Origin: Acetobacter pomorum
GTDB taxonomy: Bacteria; Pseudomonadota; Alphaproteobacteria; Acetobacterales; Acetobacteraceae
Assembly: GCF_002738225.1 (NCBI RefSeq)
Contig: NZ_PEBQ01000093.1
Span: 62,001 to 126,000 of the forward strand
Direction: 5' to 3'
DNA: 64,000 nt
Shown here in pieces: positions 17,444-26,530 of this stretch. Made by a program: the position numbers and the translations under genes. The notes beneath the pieces are model-generated. The model saw only the letters and a list, made by a program, of their open reading frames with translations, did not search any database and had not been told where the DNA came from. Within the stretch, counting starts at the first letter, position 1. Every line of letters begins with the position of its first letter.

Positions 17444-18586
17444 ATGTTTCTGAATGAAACACAAGAAGAAGTCCGCGCAACAACACGTTCTTTTGTAAAT
17501 GCCGTTGTGCGTCCGGCCGCAGAGGCTTTAGACCGTGAAGAGCGGTTTCCGGCTGAAATTTATGAAGAAATGGGCAAACTTGGCCTGTTTGGTATTGCTG
17601 TTCCAGAAGAATTGGGCGGCCCCGGTTTTGATACACTTACCTATGCCGTGGTGATGGAAGAACTTTCCCGCGGGTATGCCAGTGTGGCAGATCAGTGTGG
17701 CCTGGTGGAGCTGATTACAACGTTGCTTGTGCGGCATGGCACGCCAGAACAGCAAAAACTTCTGCCCTCTATCATGTCCATGCAGCAAAAGGTTGCCTAC
17801 TGTATTACCGAGCCAGAAGCCGGCACGGATGTTTCTGGCATTCGCACCACTGCCGTAAAGGATGGAGAGGGCTGGGTGCTGAATGGTGGAAAAATTTGGA
17901 TTCATAATGCACCGGTTGCAGATCTGGGCTTTGTACTGGCCCGCACGGATAAGGAGGCAGGCAACCGTGGCATGTCTATCTTTATTGTGGACCTGCACGC
18001 AAAAGGTGTAGAGCGCGGGCCAAAGGAACACAAAATGGGGCAGCGTGCCAGCCAGGTGGGCGCGCTGGATTTTCAGGATGTGCGCCTTGGCCCAAATGCG
18101 CTGCTGGGAGAGATGAACCGCGGCTTTCATATGATGATGAGCGTGCTGGATAAAGGCCGCGTTGGCATTGCCTCTCTGGCGGTTGGCATTGCACAGGCCG
18201 GGCTGGAAGCCGCAGTGGAATATGCAGGCACACGCAAGCAGTTTGGCAAACATATTTCCGAATTTCAGGGCGTGCAGTGGCTTTTGGCGGATATGGCCAA
18301 AGATATTGAAGCCGCGCGCCTTCTGGTTTACGCCGCAGCCATGAAAATTGACCACGGGCTGGATGCAACGCGTTCGTGCTCCATGGCCAAATGTTTTGCC
18401 GGAGATATGGCCGTGGCGCGCACGGCCGATGCGGTGCAGGTTTTTGGTGGGTCTGGCTATATTCGTGGTTTTGAAGTTGAACGCTTGTATCGTGATGCCA
18501 AAATCACCCAGATTTATGAAGGCACAAACCAAATACAGCGCATGATTATTGCGCGCGAACTGCTTAAGAAAGGCGCAACTGCATGA
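17444..18586 (+). CDS. Acyl-CoA dehydrogenase
   Basis: A 380-residue FAD acyl-CoA dehydrogenase of the short/branched-chain type. The N-terminal helical domain is followed by the signature YCITEPEAGTDVSGIRTTA near residue 120, the beta domain with GGKIWIHNA, and the C-terminal helices with VQVFGGSGYIRGFEVERLYRD and the catalytic-base region QIYEGTNQIQR. It introduces an alpha-beta double bond in an acyl-CoA and passes electrons to ETF, whose genes are in the same operon. The true substrate is not apparent. TAAGGAG precedes the ATG, and the last bases overlap the next gene by four, implying translational coupling. Confidence 0.92.
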   Translation: MFLNETQEEVRATTRSFVNAVVRPAAEALDREERFPAEIYEEMGKLGLFGIAVPEELGGPGFDTLTYAVVMEELSRGYASVADQCGLVELITTLLVRHGTPEQQKLLPSIMSMQQKVAYCITEPEAGTDVSGIRTTAVKDGEGWVLNGGKIWIHNAPVADLGFVLARTDKEAGNRGMSIFIVDLHAKGVERGPKEHKMGQRASQVGALDFQDVRLGPNALLGEMNRGFHMMMSVLDKGRVGIASLAVGIAQAGLEAAVEYAGTRKQFGKHISEFQGVQWLLADMAKDIEAARLLVYAAAMKIDHGLDATRSCSMAKCFAGDMAVARTADAVQVFGGSGYIRGFEVERLYRDAKITQIYEGTNQIQRMIIARELLKKGATA

Positions 18587-19350
18587 CACAGGTTGCGCTT
18601 GTTACGGGGGCATCCCGCGGGATCGGCCTTGCCATAGCAGAGGCTCTGGCAAAAAATGGTTTTTCCGTTGCTGTAAACGGTCTGGCAGATGATGCGGAGC
18701 TTGCATCTGCCTGCCGGCATCTTTCATCTTTTGGTGTGCCTGTTCTGCCCGTTCCTTTTGATGTTTCAAAAAACAATGATTACCACACCATATTTTCCAG
18801 TATTGAAGCCAAGTTAGGGGCGTTGACAACATTGGTCAACAATGCCGGCGTAGGCGTGCTGCATCGTGGAGACCTGTTGGATGTCACGCCAGAAAGCTGG
18901 GATCGCTGTTTTGCGGTGAATGCACGTGGCATGTTTTTTCTGTCTCAGGCTTTTGCAAAACATCTTCTTTCACAAACGCGCTTGCAGAATGTCTTTTACG
19001 CTCTTGTAAATATTACCTCATCCAATGCTGTGGCGGTGGCAACAGCCCGTTCGGAATATTGTGCCTCCAAGGCTGCGGCTGCAATGGTGTCAAAAGCATT
19101 TTCCGTAAGGCTGGGGGCAGAAAATATTGCTGTTTACGATGTGCAGCCCGGCCTGATTGCCACGGAAATGACGCAGCCCGTTATTGCGCAGTATCGGGCA
19201 CGGGCAGAACAGGGGCTTACCCTGTTTCCCCGTGTGGGCGAACCTGCCGAAATCGGGCGCATTGTGGCCACTCTGGCACGTGGTGATCTCCCTTATACAA
19301 CTGGTCAGGTTATCTCAGCAGATGCTGGAATGCTTGTGCCCCGCTTTTGA
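18583..19350 (+). CDS. Short-chain dehydrogenase (3-ketoacyl-ACP reductase-like)
   Basis: A 255-residue classical SDR with TGASRGIG at residues 8-15, NNAG near 86-89, and the catalytic Ser and YCASK of the Ser-Tyr-Lys triad. The C-terminus has DLPYTTGQVISADAGM, typical of FabG-like enzymes. It interconverts a hydroxyl and a keto group using NAD(P)H. It overlaps the acyl-CoA dehydrogenase by four bases and is followed at once by the DUF993 gene, so the three are probably made together. In this setting it could oxidise a sugar-derived hydroxyl before aldol cleavage; that is inference. Confidence 0.87.
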   Translation: MTQVALVTGASRGIGLAIAEALAKNGFSVAVNGLADDAELASACRHLSSFGVPVLPVPFDVSKNNDYHTIFSSIEAKLGALTTLVNNAGVGVLHRGDLLDVTPESWDRCFAVNARGMFFLSQAFAKHLLSQTRLQNVFYALVNITSSNAVAVATARSEYCASKAAAAMVSKAFSVRLGAENIAVYDVQPGLIATEMTQPVIAQYRARAEQGLTLFPRVGEPAEIGRIVATLARGDLPYTTGQVISADAGMLVPRF

Positions 19351-19352
19351 GA

Positions 19353-20510
19353 ATGACCATGAAAATATTTCTTCCCGATAGCAAAGGTGTTAAAACGGCC
19401 TATCAGTTAAGTGGCAAATATACACCCGCCAAAAGCCTGCCGGCTAATCCAGCACGTATTGTGTATTCTGCGGCACATGTTACAGCAGATCCTTTCAGCC
19501 CCACAGCGCCATCAGGCCCTGCCGCTATTGATTGGCAGGCCACAATGGCTTTTCGCCACCATCTGGCGGGGTTGGGGCTTGGCATTGCCGAGGCAATGGA
19601 TACCGCACAACGTGGCATGGGGCTGGATTGGCCCAATGCCCTGAAACTGATCAGGCGCACCAGATCGGAACTGCCAGAAGCCCGCGTGGTGAATGGATGC
19701 GGCACGGACCATCTGAATCCGGAAAATGCCCGTACAATAGACGATATTGTGCGCGCTTACATGGAACAGGTTGAGGCCATTCAGGCTGTGGGCGCGCGTA
19801 TTATTCTTATGGCCAGCCGCGCTTTGGTGCGCGTGGCCAACAGCGCAGAGGATTATAAAAAAGTTTATGCCCGCGTGCTGGCCGGGTGTGACCAGCCCGT
19901 AATATTGCATTGGCTGGGCAGTGCTTTTGATCCGGCTCTGCATGGATACTGGGGAGAGGAGAACTTTGAAAGCACGCTGGAAACAGTTCTGGAGATTATA
20001 GAAAACAACAGCGCAAAAATTGATGGTATTAAAATCTCTCTTCTAGACAAGGAAAAAGAGATTATCATGCGGCGGCGTCTTCCGCATGGTGTAAAAATGT
20101 ACACTGGGGATGACTTCAATTATCCAGAACTGATAGCGGGGGATGATCAGGGCTATAGCCATGCGCTGCTGGGCATTTTTGACCCTATTGCACCTTTGGC
20201 AGCAACGGCCATTACCTGTTTGGGAGAAGGAGATACAAAGGGGTTTCATGCCCTGCTGGACCCTACAGTGCCGCTGGCCCGGCTGATGTTTGAGGCCCCA
20301 ACACAATATTACAAAACTGGTGTTGTTTTTCTGGCATGGTTAAATGGCTTTCAGAACCATTGCATCATGTTGAATGGGGCACAATCCATGCGCCCCTTAT
20401 CCTATTTTACAAACATTTTTTGCCATGCTGATAAATGTGGGCTGTTGCAGAAACCTGATCTGGCCGTGCAGCGGATGCGCAACCTGTTGGCGTTATATGG
20501 TGCAGACTGA
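19353..20510 (+). CDS. DUF993 family protein (dihydrodipicolinate-synthase-like aldolase)
   Basis: A 385-residue TIM-barrel protein of the DUF993 group, related to the DHDPS/N-acetylneuraminate lyase class I aldolases. The stretch KIDGIKISLLD contains a lysine in the place of the Schiff-base lysine, and MGLDWPNALKLI and the YTGDDFNYPELIAGDDQG segment are typical of the group. No reaction is firmly assigned to DUF993, but an aldol or retro-aldol step on a sugar acid is the natural reading. The ATG at 19353 starts two bases after the SDR stop codon; ATG 19359 is an alternative. It shares one base with the following isomerase gene. Confidence 0.83.
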   Translation: MTMKIFLPDSKGVKTAYQLSGKYTPAKSLPANPARIVYSAAHVTADPFSPTAPSGPAAIDWQATMAFRHHLAGLGLGIAEAMDTAQRGMGLDWPNALKLIRRTRSELPEARVVNGCGTDHLNPENARTIDDIVRAYMEQVEAIQAVGARIILMASRALVRVANSAEDYKKVYARVLAGCDQPVILHWLGSAFDPALHGYWGEENFESTLETVLEIIENNSAKIDGIKISLLDKEKEIIMRRRLPHGVKMYTGDDFNYPELIAGDDQGYSHALLGIFDPIAPLAATAITCLGEGDTKGFHALLDPTVPLARLMFEAPTQYYKTGVVFLAWLNGFQNHCIMLNGAQSMRPLSYFTNIFCHADKCGLLQKPDLAVQRMRNLLALYGAD

Positions 20511-21367
20511 TGCGTGATTTCAGCCTTTCAACTGCAGCACTGGCATTAAACACAGCCACACTTGGCCACAATATGCCAGGTGCGGGAGCGGGTTGGTCTG
20601 CAGAGCAGACATTGGATGCCTGTGCCCAGCGTGGCATTGGCGGCATTGTGTTCTGGCGGCCAGAAATAGGCACACGTGCAGCCCAGATTGGGCAATATGC
20701 ACAACAGGTTGGGGTTAAGGTTGTTGGATTATGCCGCGCACCCTTTCTAACCGGGCCACTCTCTTTTCAGGATTCCGGTAAAATCAAGGATGACTTCCGA
20801 AAGTCAATTGATGAAACATCTCTGTTAGGTGCAGATGTTTTAACAATTGTTGTCGGCGGCGTAGAGGCAGGCACAAAAGGGGTGCATGAAAGCCTGAAAT
20901 ACGTAACGGAACGTGTGGCAGACGTGCTTGATTATGCCGCAAGCAACGGTGTTCGTCTTGCTCTGGAACCTTTGCACCCCATGTATGGGGGAGACCGGTC
21001 ATGCCTGACCACAACGCGTGATGCGCTTGATATATGTGACGCGCTTGCCTCTGCATGGCTAGGTGTGGCGATTGATGTGTATCATGTCTGGTGGGATACA
21101 GATTTGCCACGGCAGTTAAGGCGTGCACAAGGCCGTATTTTTGGTTTTCATCTGTGTGACTGGTTAGCCCATACAACAGATTTTTTGCTTGATCGTGGCA
21201 TGATGGGAGACGGCGTGGCAGACATTAAAAGCCTGCGCGCATGTGTTGAATCTGCCGGATATGATGGTTTTTGTGAAGTTGAGGTTTTTTCTGCACAAAA
21301 CTGGTGGAAACGAGACCCCGCAGACGTGCTTGATATCATGGTGGAACGTTTCCGGACAGTATGCTGA
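20510..21367 (+). CDS. Sugar phosphate isomerase/epimerase family protein (AP-endonuclease-2-like TIM barrel)
   Basis: A 285-residue xylose-isomerase-like TIM barrel. Metal-site residues appear in LALEPLHPMY (Glu), VAIDVYHVWWD (Asp, His), FHLCDWL (His) and CEVEVFS (Glu). Relatives isomerise or epimerise sugars, keto acids and inosose. The ATG shares a base with the DUF993 stop codon, showing tight coupling, so it probably converts the aldolase's substrate or product. It precedes etfB by 15 bases with GGAG as ribosome site. The specific substrate is unknown. Confidence 0.83.
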   Translation: MRDFSLSTAALALNTATLGHNMPGAGAGWSAEQTLDACAQRGIGGIVFWRPEIGTRAAQIGQYAQQVGVKVVGLCRAPFLTGPLSFQDSGKIKDDFRKSIDETSLLGADVLTIVVGGVEAGTKGVHESLKYVTERVADVLDYAASNGVRLALEPLHPMYGGDRSCLTTTRDALDICDALASAWLGVAIDVYHVWWDTDLPRQLRRAQGRIFGFHLCDWLAHTTDFLLDRGMMGDGVADIKSLRACVESAGYDGFCEVEVFSAQNWWKRDPADVLDIMVERFRTVC

Positions 21368-21382
21368 AGCCTGGAGCATAAA

Positions 21383-22144
21383 ATGAAAATTCTCGTTCCT
21401 GTCAAACGTGTTGTTGATTACAATGTGCGCGTAAGGGTGCGTGCAGATGGATCTGGCATTGAAACAGGCAATGTCAAAATGTCCATGAACCCTTTTGATG
21501 AAATTGCCTTGGAAGAAGCAGTCAGACTTAAGGAAAAAGGCATAGCAACCGAAGTTCTGGCTGTTTCCATTGGTGTGCCTCAAACACGGGATACATTGCG
21601 TACAGCTTTGGCCATGGGGGCGGACCGGGCATTGCTGGTTGCGCTACCACAAGATGCAGAACAGGATCTGGAACCTCTTTGCGTTGCCCGTATTTTGGCA
21701 AAAATTGCAGATTCAGAAAAGGTAGATCTGGTTATTGCAGGCAAACAGGCCATTGATAATGATATGAATGCCACCGGCCAGATGCTGGCTGCCGCGTTGG
21801 GGTGGGGGCAGGGCACTTATGCCTCGGCCGTGGATGTGGCAGAGGGCTCGGTGCAGGTAACCCGCGAGGTTGATGGGGGCTTGCAAACACTGCGCCTTAA
21901 AATACCTGCTGTTATTACAACAGATTTACGTCTTAACCAGCCACGTTATGTTGCGTTGCCAGCAATTATGAAAGCCAAGAAAAAAACGATTGAGGACATA
22001 CCTCTGGAAACATTGGGCATAGATATAACGCCAAGGCTGGAGATTTTAAAAACTGTTGAACCGCCTACACGGCAGGCGGGTGTGAAAGTGCATTCTGTTG
22101 ATGAACTTCTTTCTAAATTGAAAACTGAAGCGGGAGTTCTGTAA
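21383..22144 (+). CDS. etfB: Electron transfer flavoprotein beta subunit
   Basis: A 253-residue ETF beta subunit. It starts [18 protein letters not shown], and carries the family stretch [20 protein letters not shown] and the nucleotide-binding [25 protein letters not shown] takes electrons from the acyl-CoA dehydrogenase and gives them to ETF:quinone oxidoreductase. Its length is normal. It is followed immediately, without a gap, by etfA. Being encoded with an acyl-CoA dehydrogenase suggests a dedicated ETF. GGAG lies about eight bases before the ATG. Confidence 0.93.
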   Translation: MKILVPVKRVVDYNVRVRVRADGSGIETGNVKMSMNPFDEIALEEAVRLKEKGIATEVLAVSIGVPQTRDTLRTALAMGADRALLVALPQDAEQDLEPLCVARILAKIADSEKVDLVIAGKQAIDNDMNATGQMLAAALGWGQGTYASAVDVAEGSVQVTREVDGGLQTLRLKIPAVITTDLRLNQPRYVALPAIMKAKKKTIEDIPLETLGIDITPRLEILKTVEPPTRQAGVKVHSVDELLSKLKTEAGVL

Positions 22145-23077
22145 ATGTCTGTTCTGCTTTTGGCTGAAACCCATAATGGAAACCTGCTGACAGACCTGCT
22201 GGCCCGCACGTTGACGGCAATAGAACCCTTGGGAGGAGCTGATGTTCTGGTAACCGGCCAGAATTGCTAGGGGGCTGCTGAAACTGCTGCACAATTGAGA
22301 GGTGTCAACAAGGTTCTTGTGGCAGATGATGCTGCGCTTGCACATGGATTGGCCGAACCCCATGCCATTTTGTTGCAAACACTTGGTGCCTCCTACACGC
22401 ACATTGTTGCGGGCGCCACAACCTTTTCCCGCAACATTCTGCCCCGTGCAGCAATGTTGTTGGATGTTATGATATTGGCCGATGTGACATGCATTAAAGA
22501 TACTGAAACATTTGAAAGGCCGGTTTATGCTGGCAATGCCGTGCAGACGGTTCGGTCTGGAGATCCGATAAAAATTTGCACCATTCGTACGGCGGGGTTT
22601 ACACCAATAGGCAAGGTTAACACGCCCACAGCATGTATTGAGCCTGTCACTGTGCCAGTTACGCCAGAGCTTTCTATTTGGGTTGAGGATCAGACAGCCA
22701 TTTCGGAACGGCCGGAGCTTACCTCTGCAAAAATCATTATTTCAGGGGGCAGGGGTTTGGGGTCAAAGGATAATTTCCACCAGATTACAGCTTTGGCAGA
22801 TAAGGTGGGCGCGGCCATAGGGGCCAGCCGTGCTGCGGTAGATGCGGGATATGCGCCAAATGATTGGCAAGTTGGGCAAACCGGTAAGATTGTTGCGCCA
22901 GAGCTTTATGTGGCCATAGGTATTTCTGGGGCTATTCAGCATCTTGCCGGTATGAAAGATTCCAAGGTTATTGTGGCTATCAACAAAGATGAAGATGCAC
23001 CTATTTTTCAGGTTGCCGATTATGGCCTGGTAGGTGATCTGTTTAAAATTCTGCCTGAACTGACAGAAAAGGTATAA
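22145..23077 (+). pseudogene. etfA: Electron transfer flavoprotein alpha subunit, interrupted by an in-frame amber codon
   Basis: The gene begins at ATG 22145 directly after the etfB stop, reading MSVLLLAETHNGNLL. At codon 42 (22268-22270) there is an in-frame TAG: GQNC, stop, GAAETAAQLRGVNKVLVADD. The frame continues unbroken to 23077, and residue spacing around the stop matches normal ETF alpha proteins with no insertion or deletion, so a single substitution explains it. Downstream is a complete FAD domain (ISGGRGLGS, GASRAAVDAGY, QVGQTGKIVAPELY, GISGAIQHLAGM). A restart at TTG 22295 would miss the first 50 residues. Options are a real nonsense mutation, a base error, or amber readthrough. 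Confidence 0.85.
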
Positions 23078-23111
23078 AACTTTTTAACACATTTATTGCG
23101 TAGAGTGGCAA

Positions 23112-23158
23112 ACAAGACACAAGCCAAAGAAAAATTGGTCTTGTGTCTTGTATTTTTT
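23112..23158 (+). terminator. Intrinsic terminator after etfA
   Basis: Perfect twelve-base arms ACAAGACACAAG and CTTGTGTCTTGT followed by TATTTTTT, 34 bases after the etfA stop codon. It marks the end of the acyl-CoA dehydrogenase to ETF transcript. Confidence 0.85.
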
Positions 23159-23283
23159 CAAACATACTGAGGAAAAAGGCAGGTTTTTCCTGTTTATCAT
23201 GAAAACCCATTGAAATGTGATAGAACACTCTGGGGCTTCGTGCGTTAGAGTTATATTCGGTTGATGCAAAAACCATAACGCAC

Positions 23284-23317
23284 TAACCAGTTAGTAACAC
23301 CGCTTTCCAAGTATAAT
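23284..23317 (+). promoter_or_regulatory. Operator site 3 and -10 box of the aldehyde dehydrogenase operon
   Basis: TAACCAGTTAGTAA at 23284-23297 matches the complement of site 2 at 11 of 14 positions and contains the palindrome ACTAACCAGTTAGT. A perfect TATAAT follows at 23312-23317, 28 bases before the ATG at 23346, so the site covers the -35 to spacer region. Confidence 0.55.
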
Positions 23318-23345
23318 AACTCATAATCAAAAACAGGACGGTGCA

Positions 23346-24845
23346 ATGACAAATATGACCAAGACAATTACTTTGCCCACAGCTCCGCGTGAATTTGGTC
23401 TGTACATCAACGGTAAATGGGTTGCCGCCCAAGGGCACAAGCTGTTTGAACGGTGTAGTCCGGCGCATGGTGTGCCTGTAACGCGCACAATAGTTGGCAC
23501 GGAAGCAGATGTGAACACGGCCGTTGCTGCTGCCAAAACAGCTTTTGAAAAAAGAAGATGGGCAGGTCTTTCGGGCCAGCAACGTGGGGATGTGCTGTTA
23601 AAGGCCGCAGCCCTGATCCGGGAACGGGCGGAAGAACTGGCGGTGCTGGAAACGTTTGAGACGGGAAAGCCCATTAGCCAATCACGCGGGGAAGTGCTGG
23701 CCAGTGCAGGTATTTATGAATATGCTGCTGGTGCAGCCAGAATGTTGCACGGTGATACGTTCAATAACCTTGGTGATGAAATGTTCGGGCTTGTTACGCG
23801 CGAGCCTATTGGTGTTGTTGGGCTGATTACACCATGGAATTTTCCATTTTTTATTTTAGCAGAGCGCCTGCCATTTATTTTGGCATCTGGCTGCACCGTT
23901 GTTGCAAAACCAAGTGATCTGACATCGGCTACAACTCTGATAATGGCTGAAATTTTAACCAAGGCTGGGCTGCCAGATGGTGTTTTTAATGTTGTAACAG
24001 GAAGTGGCAGTACGGTTGGTGAGGTGCTCTCTCATCATCCTGATATTGATATGCTGTCTTTTACGGGTTCAACAGACATCGGAAAACGTGTTCTAGCTGC
24101 ATCTGCCAGTAATTTTAAAAAACTGAGCCTTGAGCTTGGTGGCAAAAACCCACATCTGGTTTTTGCTGATGCACAGCTGGAAGATGCCGTGGATGGTGTT
24201 ATTTTTGGCTTCTGCTTTAATGCGGGCCAATGTTGCGTGGGTGGGAGCCGCCTGCTGGTTGAAAAATCCATTTTGCCAAAGTTTGAACAGCTTCTGGCCC
24301 AAAAGCTTTCTCGCCTTCGGGTGGGGGACCCGCTAAATCCACAAACACAGGTGGGGGCCATTGTGAATGAAAAACAGCACCAGACTATCAGTGATTATAT
24401 TGCGCGTGGCGTAAAGCAAAATGCGCGGCTGGTAACGCAGGGCAACGTTCATGCATCTGCTGAAGGTCTGTTTATTCAACCAACAGTTTTTTCAGATGTC
24501 ACATCTGATATGGATATTGCCACCGACGAAATTTTTGGACCAGTTCTGGCCATTCTGCCTTTTGAAACAGAGGAAGAAGCCATTCGGATTGCCAATGATA
24601 CAATTTACGGTCTTTCCGCAACAATCTGGACGCAAAATCTCTCAATTGCCATGCGTGCCGTAAGGTCTATTCGGGCGGGGCGTGTGTGGGTTAACACCAC
24701 AATTTCCGGTGGCCCGGAAATGCCATCCGGTGGGTTCAAACAGTCTGGTATTGGTCGGGAAACCGGCCTTTACGGTGTGGAAGAGTATACGGAAATCAAG
24801 TCCACACATATTGCGCTGGGGCCTCGTACCCATTGGGTGTCATAA
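23346..24845 (+). CDS. NAD-dependent aldehyde dehydrogenase
   Basis: A 499-residue cytoplasmic aldehyde dehydrogenase. It has the cofactor region GVVGLITPWNFPFF, the oxyanion-hole and general-base glutamate in LELGGKNPHLVF, the catalytic Cys in FNAGQCCVGGSRL, and the C-terminal EIFGPVL and SGGFKQSGIGRE motifs. It resembles betaine and hydroxy-aldehyde dehydrogenases. It starts its own transcript behind operator site 3 and shares one base with the GMC dehydrogenase gene, so the pair probably oxidises an alcohol through the aldehyde to the acid that the CoA-transferase then activates. Confidence 0.92.
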   Translation: MTNMTKTITLPTAPREFGLYINGKWVAAQGHKLFERCSPAHGVPVTRTIVGTEADVNTAVAAAKTAFEKRRWAGLSGQQRGDVLLKAAALIRERAEELAVLETFETGKPISQSRGEVLASAGIYEYAAGAARMLHGDTFNNLGDEMFGLVTREPIGVVGLITPWNFPFFILAERLPFILASGCTVVAKPSDLTSATTLIMAEILTKAGLPDGVFNVVTGSGSTVGEVLSHHPDIDMLSFTGSTDIGKRVLAASASNFKKLSLELGGKNPHLVFADAQLEDAVDGVIFGFCFNAGQCCVGGSRLLVEKSILPKFEQLLAQKLSRLRVGDPLNPQTQVGAIVNEKQHQTISDYIARGVKQNARLVTQGNVHASAEGLFIQPTVFSDVTSDMDIATDEIFGPVLAILPFETEEEAIRIANDTIYGLSATIWTQNLSIAMRAVRSIRAGRVWVNTTISGGPEMPSGGFKQSGIGRETGLYGVEEYTEIKSTHIALGPRTHWVS

Positions 24846-26437
24846 TGTCACGCGGGTATGATTACATTATTGTGGGTGGCGGCACAGCTGGATGCGTGCT
24901 GGCCAACCGCCTGAGCAGCAATGCCAATGCACGTGTTTTGGTGCTGGAAGCCGGAAAGGCAGATAAACATCCTTTTATTCACATGCCCATCGGTTTTGCA
25001 AAAATGACTGGCGGACCCTACACATGGGGGTTTCATACAGTGCCGCAAATTCATGCAGAAAACCGTAGGATCCCTTATGTTCAGGCGCGTGTTCTGGGGG
25101 GCGGAAGCTCCATAAATGCAGAGGTTTTTACACGCGGTGTTGCGCAGGATTATGATCGCTGGGCAAATGAAGAGGGGTGTCAGGGCTGGGGCTTTAAGGA
25201 TGTGCAACCATATTTTTTGCGTTCTGAAGGCAATGAAATTTTTGCAACGGAATATCATGGTACAGAAGGGCCACTTGGTGTTTCCAGTTTATTAAACCCC
25301 ATGCCGGTAACAAAGGCTTTTGTACAAGCCTGCCAGCAGTATGGCATACCATATAACCCGGATTTTAACGGTGCAGTGCAGGAAGGTGCGGGCGTATATC
25401 AAACAACTACCCGCCATTCGCGCCGGTGTTCCACAGCTGTGGGGTATTTGCGCCCGGTTATGCAGCGTTCTAACCTGCAAGTTGAAACGGGCTGTTTGAC
25501 AACACGCATTATTATAGAAAACAGCCGTGCGCGGGGTGTGGAATATGTTCAAAAAGGCAAGAAACACACAGCCTATGCTGATGCGGAAGTAATTGTAACG
25601 GCAGGGGCCATTGGTTCTCCTAAAGTTTTAATGCTTTCAGGCATAGGGCCTGCCGAGCATTTAAAAAAACATGGTATTCCCGTTGTTACAGATCTGCCGG
25701 GTGTTGGTAGTAATTTGAGCGACCATTACGGGATTGATATTGTTTACGAACTTAAAAAACCTATTAGTCTGGACCACTACAACAAACCACATATGATGCT
25801 ATGGGCCGGATTGGAATATCTTCTGTTCAAATCAGGACCTGTTTCATCCAATGTGGTTGAGGGGGGCGCGTTCTGGTATTCTGACAAACAGGAGAGTGTG
25901 CCGGATTTACAGTTTCATTTTCTGGCTGGTGCCGGGGTAGAGGCTGGCGTGCCGAATATTCAGTCTGGCTCTGGGTGTACGTTAAACTCTTATGTTTTGC
26001 GGCCCAAAAGCCGGGGGACTGTACGGTTAAGCAATGCCAACCCGGAAGATGCTGTGCTGATTGACCCCAATTTTCTGGCTGAACCAGAAGATGTGAAAAG
26101 TGCGGTTGAGGGGCTTCATATCAGCCGTGAAATTATGAATCAACCGGGTATGCAAAAGCACGTCAAGCGGGCACATTTTCCGGAAAGTTCTGTAAAAACA
26201 AGAGAAGAACTGATTCAATATGCCCGCAGATACGGGCGTACATCCTACCACCCCAATGGCACATGTAAAATGGGGGTGGATGACATGGCGGTGGTGGACC
26301 CTGCTTTAAAAGTAAGGGGTATTGAAGGCTTGCGTGTTTCTGATTCATCTGTTCTGCCAAGCCTTATTGGTTCCAATACAAATGCAGTAACAGTTATGAT
26401 TTCAGAACGTGCGAGTGATCTGATTTCTGCTGCCTGA
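24845..26437 (+). CDS. GMC family FAD-dependent alcohol dehydrogenase
   Basis: A 530-residue GMC oxidoreductase of the choline-dehydrogenase (BetA-like) group. The FAD motif IIVGGGTAGCVLANRLS is at the N-terminus; GMC signature 1 is VLGGGSSINAEVFTRG and signature 2 is VTAGAIGSPKVLMLSGIGP; the active-site pair is His in SYHPNGTCKMG and Asn in GSNTNAVTV. It oxidises a primary alcohol to an aldehyde. There is no signal peptide, so unlike many acetic-acid-bacterial dehydrogenases it is cytoplasmic or membrane-peripheral. It shares one base with the aldehyde dehydrogenase gene. Confidence 0.92.
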   Translation: MSRGYDYIIVGGGTAGCVLANRLSSNANARVLVLEAGKADKHPFIHMPIGFAKMTGGPYTWGFHTVPQIHAENRRIPYVQARVLGGGSSINAEVFTRGVAQDYDRWANEEGCQGWGFKDVQPYFLRSEGNEIFATEYHGTEGPLGVSSLLNPMPVTKAFVQACQQYGIPYNPDFNGAVQEGAGVYQTTTRHSRRCSTAVGYLRPVMQRSNLQVETGCLTTRIIIENSRARGVEYVQKGKKHTAYADAEVIVTAGAIGSPKVLMLSGIGPAEHLKKHGIPVVTDLPGVGSNLSDHYGIDIVYELKKPISLDHYNKPHMMLWAGLEYLLFKSGPVSSNVVEGGAFWYSDKQESVPDLQFHFLAGAGVEAGVPNIQSGSGCTLNSYVLRPKSRGTVRLSNANPEDAVLIDPNFLAEPEDVKSAVEGLHISREIMNQPGMQKHVKRAHFPESSVKTREELIQYARRYGRTSYHPNGTCKMGVDDMAVVDPALKVRGIEGLRVSDSSVLPSLIGSNTNAVTVMISERASDLISAA

Positions 26438-26458
26438 ACCCTCAACAAATAAAGGCAC

Positions 26459-26489
26459 GTAAGAGCGATGTAAAAGCATCGTTCTTGCG
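26459..26489 (+). repeat. Intercistronic hairpin between GMC and MFS genes
   Basis: Arms GTAAGAGCGATG and CATCGTTCTTGC (wobble pairs included) around a short TAAAAG loop, without a T-run. It may protect or process the mRNA, or attenuate expression of the transporter genes. Confidence 0.5.
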
Positions 26490-26530
26490 CCCACTGTCAG
26501 GTAACGTATATCCGTTTATGGAGCGCTGCT

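Noticed and set aside
17528..18589. 353-codon open frame on the minus strand opposite the acyl-CoA dehydrogenase gene
   Set aside because: Translation is rich in His, Cys and Asn without any motif, while the plus strand codes a complete acyl-CoA dehydrogenase.
22295..23077. Treating the 260-residue frame as a complete short ETF alpha
   Set aside because: The 50 codons upstream code the normal ETF alpha N-terminus in the same frame directly after etfB, so the short form is an artefact of the amber codon.
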